A stretch of 5,538 nucleotides of DNA from Oscillospiraceae bacterium (GTDB taxonomy: Bacteria; Bacillota; Clostridia; Oscillospirales; Ruminococcaceae), in contig JAEDJV010000156.1 of assembly GCA_016296165.1 (NCBI GenBank), forward strand, positions 1 to 5,538, read 5' to 3'. The notes below the pieces were generated by a model, which saw only the letters and a list, made by a program, of their open reading frames with translations, was not told the origin of the DNA and made no database searches. The position numbers were made by a program, and so were the translations under genes. Positions 1 to 5,538 of this stretch are shown in pieces (the stretch's first letter is position 1; each line of letters opens with the position of its first letter).

Positions 1-606
1 GTTGTAATTTCAACACAGCACTCTTCAGCTGTATCACTTGAAGATATCAGAAAAGACATTATGGATGTAGTTATAAAGGAAGTTATTCCTGCAGAACTTC
101 TTGATGAAAATACAAAGTATTATATCAATCCTACCGGAAGATTCGTTATAGGCGGTCCTCAGGGAGACTGCGGTCTTACAGGAAGAAAGATTATCGTAGA
201 TACTTACGGCGGATATTCAAGACATGGCGGCGGGGCTTTCTCAGGAAAAGACCCGACGAAGGTTGACCGTTCAGCTGCCTACGCTGCACGTTATGTTGCA
301 AAGAACGTAGTTGCTGCAGGTCTTGCGGACAAGTGTGAAGTTCAGCTTGCATACGCAATCGGTGTTGCAAAGCCTGTATCTGTTCTTGTTGACACATTCG
401 GAACAGGTAAGGTTTCAGAAGAAAAGATATCAGAAGCTATAAGCAAGGTGTTTGACTTAAGACCTGCTGCTATTATTGAAACTCTAAACCTCAGAAAGCC
501 ACAGTACAGAAAGCTTGCCGCATACGGACATATGGGACGTGAAGATCTCGGCGTTGCATGGGAAAAGACAGACAAGGCAGAGGCGCTTAAAGAAGCGGTT
601 AAGTAA
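1..606 (+). CDS. metK: S-adenosylmethionine synthetase (methionine adenosyltransferase), 3' part; 5' end outside window
   Basis: Makes S-adenosylmethionine, the cell's main methyl donor, from methionine and ATP in the cytoplasm. The frame is open from base 1 and reads VVISTQHS before the methionine at 61, so that ATG is internal and the gene begins outside the window. About 201 residues are present, roughly the C-terminal half of a ~390-400 residue enzyme. Family landmarks are clear: INPTGRFVIGGPQGD (fragment residues ~42-56), GLTGRKIIVDTYGG just after it, the signature GGGAFSGKD at bases 226-252, then DPTKVDRSAAYAARYVAKN, and near the end AAYGHMGRED and WEKTDKAEAL. Nothing looks broken. The stop TAA (604-606) shares its last base with the start of the next gene, and there is no room for a terminator between them. 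Identity is very secure. Confidence 0.98.
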   Translation, partial: VVISTQHSSAVSLEDIRKDIMDVVIKEVIPAELLDENTKYYINPTGRFVIGGPQGDCGLTGRKIIVDTYGGYSRHGGGAFSGKDPTKVDRSAAYAARYVAKNVVAAGLADKCEVQLAYAIGVAKPVSVLVDTFGTGKVSEEKISEAISKVFDLRPAAIIETLNLRKPQYRKLAAYGHMGREDLGVAWEKTDKAEALKEAVK

Positions 607-1277
607 TGTACAGGATTTTCATAGTTGAGGACGATCCGACAATTGCTGAAACTATGAAAAAGCAGATAGAGTGCTGGGGAAATGAAGCATCCTGCGTAAC
701 TAACTTTCAGAATGTTATTTCCGAGTTTGCTTCATATGATCCGCACCTTGTGCTTATGGATATTATGCTGCCTTTTTATAACGGTTATCACTGGTGCGCT
801 GAGATCAGGAAAATCTCTGATGTGCCAGTGATATTTGTTTCGTCGGCAGGTGATAATATGAACATAGTAATGGCGATGAATATGGGTGGCGATGATTTTA
901 TCACCAAGCCTTTTGATCTCACAGTCCTCACAGCAAAGATAAATGCACTTATGAGAAGAACATATGATATGGGCAGCAGGATATCTTTTCTCGAGCATAA
1001 CGGCGCAGTTCTGAATCTTGGCGATGCAACGGTTACATATCAGGGGAATAAAACTGAGCTTACTAAAAATGATTTTCTCATACTGAAAACTCTTATGGAG
1101 AACAAGGGAAAGACGGTAAGCAGGGATACTCTAATGACAAAGCTGTGGCAGATGGACTGCTATGTTGAGGAAAATACCCTTACGGTAAATGTTACACGTC
1201 TGAGAAAAAAACTTGAACAGGCAGGACTGAAGGATTTTATAAAGACTAAGGTCGGGGCAGGGTATATAATAGAATGA
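606..1277 (+). CDS. OmpR/PhoB-family response regulator, BceR-like
   Basis: Cytoplasmic transcription factor, probably activating the downstream transporter genes when phosphorylated by the adjacent kinase. The 223 residues are normal for the family. The receiver domain (1-~118) starts MYRIFIVEDD, with acidic pocket D9/D10, phosphoacceptor D52 in LMDIMLP, switch serine S79 in IFVSSAGD, F98 and invariant K101 in DDFITKPF. The segment NGYHWCAEIRK...VPVIFVSS is typical of the BceR/GraR-like subgroup. A winged-helix DNA-binding domain follows (~134-223), with LTKNDFLILKTLMENKGKTV, the recognition-helix region NTLTVNVTRLRKKL and the wing VGAGYII. The start is set by the MYRIFIVEDD family N-terminus. 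ATG 606-608 overlaps the metK stop by one base (TAATG). No good Shine-Dalgarno lies close upstream, so translation may depend on ribosomes finishing metK. The 3' end overlaps the kinase start by ATGA. The peptide sensed is not known. Confidence 0.95.
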   Translation: MYRIFIVEDDPTIAETMKKQIECWGNEASCVTNFQNVISEFASYDPHLVLMDIMLPFYNGYHWCAEIRKISDVPVIFVSSAGDNMNIVMAMNMGGDDFITKPFDLTVLTAKINALMRRTYDMGSRISFLEHNGAVLNLGDATVTYQGNKTELTKNDFLILKTLMENKGKTVSRDTLMTKLWQMDCYVEENTLTVNVTRLRKKLEQAGLKDFIKTKVGAGYIIE

Positions 1278-2272
1278 GAAATGTATTTGGGCTAATACCG
1301 GGATTTATCCGGCAACTGCGTGCTGAAGTATTTTTGTTTCTTTCCTCTGTACTGATTTTTGCAGCGGTATTTTATCTGTACAGTTCAGATATTGATGCCG
1401 TACTGTATGCGGCTATGCTTAGCTTTGCTTTATGTACAGCTGTATTTTTCATAAGATTTATAAAGTTTTACAGAATGCACGTAAAGCTTCAGAATATCAG
1501 TAAAAATGTATCAGTATTGGTGCATGAACTACCGGAAACGGCAGATACCCTAAGTTCTGACTACACGAAGATAATTTCTGCTCTGGCTGAGCACTACTCT
1601 GAAATAGAAAATGAATTTCAGAATCAAAGGACAGAAAGTATTGATTTTTACACAACATGGGTTCATCAGATAAAAACCCCGATAGCTGCTATGAACATGA
1701 TTCTTCAGTCTGAGGATACCGATGAAAACCGTCTGCTTCAGTCAGAGCTTTTTCGTATAGAACAGTATACAGACATGGTGCTTCAGTATTTCAGGCTTGA
1801 CAGCAGCACAAACGACCTCGTTATCCGTTCATACCGTGCTGATGAACTGATAAGGGCGGCGATAAGAAAGTATGCTCCTTTGTTTGTAAGAAAACGCATT
1901 TCTCTTGTTTGTAACCTTGGTGAAACGGAGATAATAACGGACGAGAAGTGGTTTGTTCTTATTATTGAACAGCTCCTTTCGAATGCTGTCAAGTACACTA
2001 ATGCCGGAACCGTAACCATTGAATGCAGTGAGGGGATAATCAGCATAAGTGATACCGGAATAGGTATGGCTGCTGAGGATATTCCGCGTATTTTCGAAAA
2101 GGGATTTACCGGATATAACGGAAGAGAAGGAAAGAAATCGACCGGACTGGGTCTGTATCTGTGCAGGATGGCCGCCGATAAGCTCGGACTTGATATTCGT
2201 GCGGAATCAGAAGCGGGTAAGGGAAGTACATTTTATATTGTTTCAGGCAAAGAAACTGTTATTACAGAATAA
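1274..2272 (+). CDS. Intramembrane-sensing sensor histidine kinase, BceS-like
   Basis: Membrane kinase that autophosphorylates on histidine and passes the phosphate to the regulator encoded just upstream. Of 332 residues, two N-terminal membrane helices (~18-37 and ~43-63) are joined by a loop of only about five residues (SSDIDA). It therefore has no extracellular sensor domain, the hallmark of kinases that read the activity of a BceAB-type transporter. Then come a cytoplasmic linker, the phosphoacceptor H131 in WVHQIKTPI, and a complete ATPase domain: N box with E232 and N237 (EQLLSNAVKY), G1 box DTGIG (260-264), F box IFEKGFTG (273-280) and G2 box GLGLYL (291-296). All catalytic motifs are intact. 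The ATG at 1274 overlaps the regulator stop (ATGA), with only a weak purine-rich stretch (about 1254-1262) as ribosome site, so translational coupling is likely. Classification as BceS-like is strong; the inducing peptide cannot be read from sequence. Confidence 0.95.
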   Translation: MRNVFGLIPGFIRQLRAEVFLFLSSVLIFAAVFYLYSSDIDAVLYAAMLSFALCTAVFFIRFIKFYRMHVKLQNISKNVSVLVHELPETADTLSSDYTKIISALAEHYSEIENEFQNQRTESIDFYTTWVHQIKTPIAAMNMILQSEDTDENRLLQSELFRIEQYTDMVLQYFRLDSSTNDLVIRSYRADELIRAAIRKYAPLFVRKRISLVCNLGETEIITDEKWFVLIIEQLLSNAVKYTNAGTVTIECSEGIISISDTGIGMAAEDIPRIFEKGFTGYNGREGKKSTGLGLYLCRMAADKLGLDIRAESEAGKGSTFYIVSGKETVITE

Positions 2273-2274
2273 CC

Positions 2275-2288
2275 TTACAAAAATGTCA
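2275..2288 (+). promoter_or_regulatory. Putative BceR-type operator (TTACA-AAAA-TGTCA)
   Basis: An inverted repeat begins two bases after the kinase stop codon: TTACA, four A, then TGTCA. Read on its own strand, each half has the form TNACA (TTACA and TGACA). This is the arrangement known for BceR-like regulators of Bacillus and relatives (TNACA-N4-TGTAA). Its centre lies about 74 bases upstream of the transcription start inferred from the -10 box. An activator site upstream of the -35 would be expected there. The functional assignment is inferred from motif plus gene context. Confidence 0.6.
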
Positions 2289-2294
2289 CATTAA

Positions 2295-2338
2295 AGAGCC
2301 GGATTGTCACACAAAAAGATGTTGTGACATCCGGCTTT
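2295..2338 (+). promoter_or_regulatory. Imperfect inverted repeat/hairpin overlapping the transporter promoter
   Basis: Left arm 2295-2311 pairs with right arm 2323-2338: nine outer pairs (one G-U), a single unpaired T at 2304, seven inner pairs (TGTCACA with TGTGACA) and an 11-base loop. In RNA from the regulator-kinase genes it would be a stable hairpin, but only TTT and then C follow, so it is at best a weak intrinsic terminator. As DNA, its right arm contains the likely -35 of the next promoter. It may partly insulate the two gene pairs or be a protein-binding site; sequence alone does not decide. Confidence 0.55.
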
Positions 2339-2349
2339 CGTGGTATAAT
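2322..2349 (+). promoter_or_regulatory. Predicted sigma-A-type promoter of the ABC transporter genes
   Basis: A perfect -10 box TATAAT lies at 2344-2349, preceded by TG at 2341-2342, which makes an extended -10 (TGGTATAAT). The best -35 candidate is TTGTGA at 2322-2327, matching TTGACA at four of six positions with a 16-base spacer. A weak -35 behind a strong extended -10 suits an activator-dependent promoter. Transcription would start near 2356, giving a leader of about 25 bases. Confidence 0.75.
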
Positions 2350-2366
2350 AGGGACACAGAATAAAT

Positions 2367-2373
2367 AAGGAGG
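2367..2373 (+). promoter_or_regulatory. Strong ribosome binding site of the ABC ATPase gene
   Basis: AAGGAGG lies eight bases before the ATG at 2382. It is the clearest Shine-Dalgarno in the window apart from that of the permease gene, and it fixes the ATPase start. It contrasts with the weak sites before the regulator and kinase, suggesting that the transporter is made in larger amounts than its control proteins. Confidence 0.85.
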
Positions 2374-2381
2374 ACAAACAA

Positions 2382-3140
2382 ATGCTTGAAGTAAAAAATA
2401 TAGAAAAAATCTACACAACACGTTTCGGAGGAAATCAGGTAAAGGCTCTTTCAAATGTTTCCTTTTCAGTTGAGGACGGAGAATATGTTGCCATAATGGG
2501 TGAGTCAGGTTCGGGCAAGACAACTCTTCTGAATATACTTGCTGCACTTGACAAGCCGACTAAAGGTGAGGTGATCTTAGGAGGAAAAAGTCTTGCCAGG
2601 ATTAAGGAGAAGGAGCTTTCAGCTTTCAGAAGAAATAATCTTGGCTTTGTATTTCAGGACTTTAATCTGTTGGATACATTTTCACTCAGGGACAATATTT
2701 TTCTGCCTCTTGTTCTTTCGGGGAAGGGATACAGGGAGATGGAGGAAAAGCTTGAACCACTTGCAAAGATGCTGGGTATAGAGAAACTTCTGGACAAATT
2801 TCCTTATGAAGTATCCGGTGGTCAGAAACAGAGAGCTGCGGTTGCAAGAGCCGTTATAACAGATCCGGAACTTATCCTTGCCGACGAACCTACAGGTGCG
2901 CTTGATTCAAAGTCTGCAGACAGCCTCCTGAAAATATTTTCGGAACTCAACGCTTCGGGGCAGACGATACTCATGGTTACCCATTCGGTAAAGGCGGCAA
3001 GCAATGCGGGGAGAGTGCTTTTTATACGTGACGGCGAAGTATTTCACCAGCTTTACAGAGGAAACAGTACAAATGAGGAAATGTACCGGAAAATTTCTGA
3101 TACTCTTACTCTTCTTGCACGGGGAGGTGAAGAAAAATGA
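2382..3140 (+). CDS. ABC transporter ATP-binding protein, BceA-like (MacB/LolD-type)
   Basis: ATPase subunit that powers the permease encoded next to it, probably in defence against peptide antibiotics that bind cell-wall lipid intermediates. The 252 residues carry every ABC element: Walker A GESGSGKTT (40-48), Q-loop Q92 in FQDFNLLD, signature VSGGQKQR (144-151), Walker B LILADE (164-169) with catalytic E169, D-loop ALDS, and switch H201 in MVTHS. The N-terminus LEVKNIEKIYTTRFGGNQVKALSNVSF and the FQDFNLLDTFSLRDNIFLPL segment are typical of the BceA branch. The start is supported by AAGGAGG eight bases upstream. The end overlaps the permease start by ATGA, so the two subunits are translated together. 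The gene has its own predicted promoter and a BceR-like site upstream, which points to control by the neighbouring two-component system. Substrate is unknown. Confidence 0.95.
   Translation: MLEVKNIEKIYTTRFGGNQVKALSNVSFSVEDGEYVAIMGESGSGKTTLLNILAALDKPTKGEVILGGKSLARIKEKELSAFRRNNLGFVFQDFNLLDTFSLRDNIFLPLVLSGKGYREMEEKLEPLAKMLGIEKLLDKFPYEVSGGQKQRAAVARAVITDPELILADEPTGALDSKSADSLLKIFSELNASGQTILMVTHSVKAASNAGRVLFIRDGEVFHQLYRGNSTNEEMYRKISDTLTLLARGGEEK
3123..3130 (+). promoter_or_regulatory. Ribosome binding site of the permease gene, inside the ATPase gene
   Basis: GGAGGTGA, a near-perfect anti-16S match, lies within the last codons of the ATPase gene and six bases before the permease ATG at 3137. It confirms that start and should allow efficient initiation beyond simple coupling through the ATGA overlap. 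Confidence 0.85.
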
Positions 3141-5104
3141 AATCCTCAATGTATCCTAAGATAGCACTAAGCAATATAAAGAAAAATGCACGTGTCTATA
3201 TTCCGTATATTATAACATGTATCTTTACAGTTTCCATGTTCAGCATAATGAAATCACTATCTGTAAATGATGATGTAGCTTCAATAAGCAGCTCCGTTTC
3301 AGAAGTTCTTGGATTTGGAAATGGAGTAATGGCTGTTTTTTCGTTCATTTTTCTGTTCTATACAAACAGTTTTCTGATGAAGAAGAGAAAGAAGGAGTTC
3401 GGACTTTTCAATATTCTCGGAATGGAGAAGAAGCATATTTCACTGATTAGTGCATATGAAAATCTGTTCTGTGCAGCGGTCGGAACCGGCGGAGGACTGG
3501 GGATATCATTTCTCCTTGAAAAGTTTATGTATATGCTTCTTGCAAAGATAATAGGTGTTTCAACCGTTCCGAAATATCATTTTTCAACGGAGGCAATCAT
3601 AAGCACTGCTGTATTTTTTACAGTTCTGTTTGTGTGTATCTTTATTAATTCGGTCAGAATAATATACAGGACAAAGACGATAGAGCTTCTCAAAAGTGAT
3701 CATTCGGGTGAACGTGAGCCTAAGGCAAGATGGATAATTGCAGTTCTCGGAATCCTGTTTCTTGGTGCAGGTTACTGGCTCGCACTTTCAGTTGAAAATG
3801 CGGTTGCGGCAATCACAATGTTCTTTGAAGCTGTACTTCTCGTTATTGCCGGTACATATATGCTTTTTACCGCCGGAAGCATAGCACTTCTGAAAATCCT
3901 CAAGAAAAACAAAGGGTATTACTATAAGACGAACCGTTTTATCAGTGTTTCGGGAATGATTTACCGTATGAAGCAGAATGCGGTGGGACTTTCAAATATA
4001 TGCATTCTCTCCACTATGGTGCTGGTTGTTATTTCAACAACGGTTTCACTCCTTTTCGGAGTGGAGGCGATTGCAAAGAACAATTGTTCGGATGACTTTG
4101 TAATATATGCAGACAGTTCGATTGAACGTCTTGAAGAAACAATAAGAGATTTTGCAGCAGAGGAAGAGGTGGAGATAAAAAATCTCCAGAAGTATAATTC
4201 ACTCACTTTCTCGGGTATCAGGGAGGAAAACAGCATAAGGGTTATTTTTGATAAGAACTTTGATGATTTTTCAAAGATATGTATAATTTCTGCATTTACT
4301 GCAGAAGATTACAGAAAAATGACCGGTTTTGACGTTTCACCTGCAGGGAATGAGGTTTATATTTTCTGTAACAGAGGAAAAATAAAAGAAAACAGCCTCA
4401 GCATCGGGGACCTGAAGTTCAGCATAAAAGGTGAGATTAAAGAAATAATACGAAACGGAGCTGCTGAAAAAAATGTTGCAGAAACAATTTATCTTGTTGT
4501 AAGCGATGATACAGTACTGGAAAAACTTTGTGATATACAGAAAAATGCGTACGGAGACAACGCGAGTGTGATAAATACATGCATAAATTTCAGTACAGAT
4601 GCCAGCGAGGAAAGACAGCTTGCTCTTTATGACAGGATTCTTGAATTTGATACTTCGCAGGACAAATATATGCTTTCAGATAATTACATTGCAACCAGAA
4701 GAAGTGCGTATGAACTTACAGGCGGTCTTTTCTTCATAGGTATATTCCTTGGGCTTATGTTTGCTTCGGCAACCGTAATTATAATCTACTACAAGCAGAT
4801 TTCCGAAGGAATGGATGACAGGGGAAGATTTGAGATACTCCAGAAAGTGGGGATGAACCGCATTGAGATAAAGAGGTCAATTAATTCCCAGGTGCTGACT
4901 GTATTTTTCCTTCCTTTGTGTCTCGCAGGAATTCATATAATATTTGCCTTCCCGATGGTACGGAAAATACTTCTTGCCCTTGGACTTACTGATACACCAC
5001 TATTTATCAGGTGTACTATTCTGTGCTTTGCAGTTTTTGCTGTACTTTACGGTATTGTTTACGCAATGACATCACGTACTTATTACAGAATTGTAAGTGA
5101 ATAA
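3137..5104 (+). CDS. ABC transporter permease, BceB-like (FtsX/MacB superfamily, 10 TM)
   Basis: Membrane subunit of a Bce-type peptide-antibiotic resistance transporter; in this family it also forms the sensing complex with the BceS-like kinase. At 655 residues it has the usual BceB length. By hydrophobicity there are ten helices, roughly at 19-38, 59-79, 109-137, 153-174, 199-217, 222-252, 286-308, 529-553, 583-605 and 621-644. A large hydrophilic domain of ~220 residues (309-527) between helices 7 and 8 is the family's extracellular domain. Family-typical cytoplasmic segments follow helix 2 (KKRKKEFGLFNILGMEKKHI, 82-101) and helix 8 (GRFEILQKVGMNRIEIKRSI, 563-582). The N-terminus MYPKIALSNIKKNARVYIPY is also characteristic. 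The extracellular domain, thought to influence which drugs are recognised, resembles no particular characterised transporter that I can name, so no substrate is proposed. No frameshift is seen. A terminator hairpin follows just after the stop. Confidence 0.94.
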   Translation: MKSSMYPKIALSNIKKNARVYIPYIITCIFTVSMFSIMKSLSVNDDVASISSSVSEVLGFGNGVMAVFSFIFLFYTNSFLMKKRKKEFGLFNILGMEKKHISLISAYENLFCAAVGTGGGLGISFLLEKFMYMLLAKIIGVSTVPKYHFSTEAIISTAVFFTVLFVCIFINSVRIIYRTKTIELLKSDHSGEREPKARWIIAVLGILFLGAGYWLALSVENAVAAITMFFEAVLLVIAGTYMLFTAGSIALLKILKKNKGYYYKTNRFISVSGMIYRMKQNAVGLSNICILSTMVLVVISTTVSLLFGVEAIAKNNCSDDFVIYADSSIERLEETIRDFAAEEEVEIKNLQKYNSLTFSGIREENSIRVIFDKNFDDFSKICIISAFTAEDYRKMTGFDVSPAGNEVYIFCNRGKIKENSLSIGDLKFSIKGEIKEIIRNGAAEKNVAETIYLVVSDDTVLEKLCDIQKNAYGDNASVINTCINFSTDASEERQLALYDRILEFDTSQDKYMLSDNYIATRRSAYELTGGLFFIGIFLGLMFASATVIIIYYKQISEGMDDRGRFEILQKVGMNRIEIKRSINSQVLTVFFLPLCLAGIHIIFAFPMVRKILLALGLTDTPLFIRCTILCFAVFAVLYGIVYAMTSRTYYRIVSE

Positions 5105-5110
5105 CAATAG

Positions 5111-5151
5111 AAAAATGCATCCTTCCGGAATACAGGAGGGATGCATTTTTT
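5111..5151. terminator. Bidirectional intrinsic terminator between convergent genes
   Basis: Sixteen bases (5111-5126) pair with 5135-5150 with a single G-T wobble and an 8-base loop. The stem core GCATCC/GGATGC is flanked by five A on the left and six T on the right, so each strand gives a hairpin followed by a U-tract. It lies seven bases after the permease stop and nine before the stop of the minus-strand gene, so it can end both transcripts. Confidence 0.92.
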
Positions 5152-5159
5152 CTAATATT

Positions 5160-5538
5160 TTATATTCCGTTCATACTCTCAATAACACATTCATGTTTTT
5201 TGGTGTCCTTGTCATAATTTATGCCGACGAGCAGTATTTCGTTAGCGTATCCTTTAAGTTTTCCTGCGTAGCGGTTTTCCTTTATCTGTTTAATTGCGGT
5301 ATCTGAATTTTTATCCCACTTAAGTTCAATAATCATTGCCGGTTTGTTTCCGGAGTCAGCTCTTGGTATAAGTGCTATATCAGCAAAACCTTTGCCGGAA
5401 GGGAGTTCTCTTATTACTGTGTAATAAGCCGGTGCAGTAAAATATGCCATTGTTATCGCACAGCTAAGTGAATTTTCATCATTGTACTTCAGAACAGATG
5501 TATATGTTTCGTGCGAGAGTTCAATGAGTTCTGCAACC
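5160..5538 (-). CDS. PD-(D/E)XK nuclease-domain protein, C-terminal part (PDDEXK_9/DUF1703-like); 5' end outside window
   Basis: The minus-strand frame is open from the right edge to the stop at 5160-5162. The methionine at 5450 is internal: 29 more in-frame codons (VAELIELSHETYTSV...) precede it within the window. About 125 residues are visible. They match the C-terminal nuclease-like domain that in many Clostridia and Bacteroidetes follows an AAA-ATPase-like domain (AAA-ATPase_like PF09820 plus PDDEXK_9 PF08011). Core motifs are present: GKGFADIALIPR with the active-site Asp, PAMIIELKW giving the E-x-K pair, then AIKQIKENRYAGKLKGY with the conserved Gln and Tyr, and a last strand EILLVGINYD. 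The active-site residues look intact. The biological role of this widespread, multi-copy family is not established, and whether the ATPase part is present here cannot be seen. It converges on the transporter genes and probably has no functional link to them. Confidence 0.85.
   Translation of the reverse strand, partial: VAELIELSHETYTSVLKYNDENSLSCAITMAYFTAPAYYTVIRELPSGKGFADIALIPRADSGNKPAMIIELKWDKNSDTAIKQIKENRYAGKLKGYANEILLVGINYDKDTKKHECVIESMNGI

Noticed and set aside
61..63. ATG at 61 as the start of metK
   Set aside because: Conserved MetK sequence (VVISTQHS) is in the same open frame upstream to base 1, so this is an internal methionine.
191..397. Antisense open frame within metK
   Set aside because: Shadow of the strongly conserved metK coding strand, with low-complexity Gln/Arg/Leu composition.
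452..476. TTGACT (452-457) and TATTAT (471-476) as a promoter inside metK for the regulator
   Set aside because: The spacer is only 13 bases and both boxes lie in codons for conserved MetK residues; not enough to call.
2275..2547. 90-codon open frame on the minus strand across the transporter promoter
   Set aside because: It lies antisense to the kinase/ATPase junction, overlaps the Walker A coding region, has no ribosome site of note and no recognisable protein pattern.
5097..5306. 69-codon plus-strand open frame after the permease
   Set aside because: It runs through the terminator hairpin and is antisense to the clearly coding nuclease-domain gene.
5448..5450. Methionine at 5450 (minus strand) as the start of the nuclease-domain gene
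   Set aside because: The frame stays open to the window edge and the upstream residues continue the family pattern, so the gene starts outside the window.
1..5538. CRISPR array, insertion sequence, tRNA/rRNA, riboswitch or wholly new system
   Set aside because: No spaced repeats, transposase motifs, RNA-gene sequence or aptamer-like leader were seen. The window is almost fully coding and all genes fall into known families.

Overview
The window looks like chromosomal DNA from a low-to-moderate GC Firmicute. The MetK sequence style, the Bce-type module and the PD-(D/E)XK family gene at the right edge all fit gut or rumen Clostridia, most likely a Ruminococcus-like member of the Oscillospiraceae. 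That placement is from protein style only and no tree was built.

Layout: (1) bases 1-606 are the 3' half of metK (S-adenosylmethionine synthetase), cut by the left edge. (2) Bases 606-2272 hold an OmpR-type response regulator and a BceS-like intramembrane-sensing histidine kinase. The regulator's start codon shares one base with the metK stop codon, and regulator and kinase overlap by ATGA. (3) Bases 2273-2381 are a compact regulatory region. It holds a BceR-type dyad (TTACA-N4-TGTCA), a long imperfect hairpin, an extended -10 promoter and a strong Shine-Dalgarno. (4) Bases 2382-5104 encode a BceA-like ABC ATPase and a BceB-like 10-helix permease, again joined by an ATGA overlap. (5) Bases 5111-5151 form a strong hairpin with T-tracts on both strands, probably a bidirectional terminator. 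(6) Bases 5160-5538, on the minus strand, encode the C-terminal part of a PD-(D/E)XK-nuclease-domain protein, cut by the right edge.

How the genes work together (inference from the family): the BceAB-like transporter would both remove or free a cell-envelope-active peptide antibiotic from its lipid target and report its transport activity to the kinase, which has almost no extracellular sensor of its own. The phosphorylated regulator would then bind the dyad upstream of the transporter genes and raise their transcription. The whole circuit is contained in the window. No bacteriocin biosynthesis gene is visible beside it, so it looks like a resistance module rather than self-immunity.

This is a member of a known system type, not a new one. 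The parts that deserve attention are the fusion of the regulator-kinase pair to the end of a housekeeping gene, and the layered operator/hairpin/promoter between the kinase and transporter genes.
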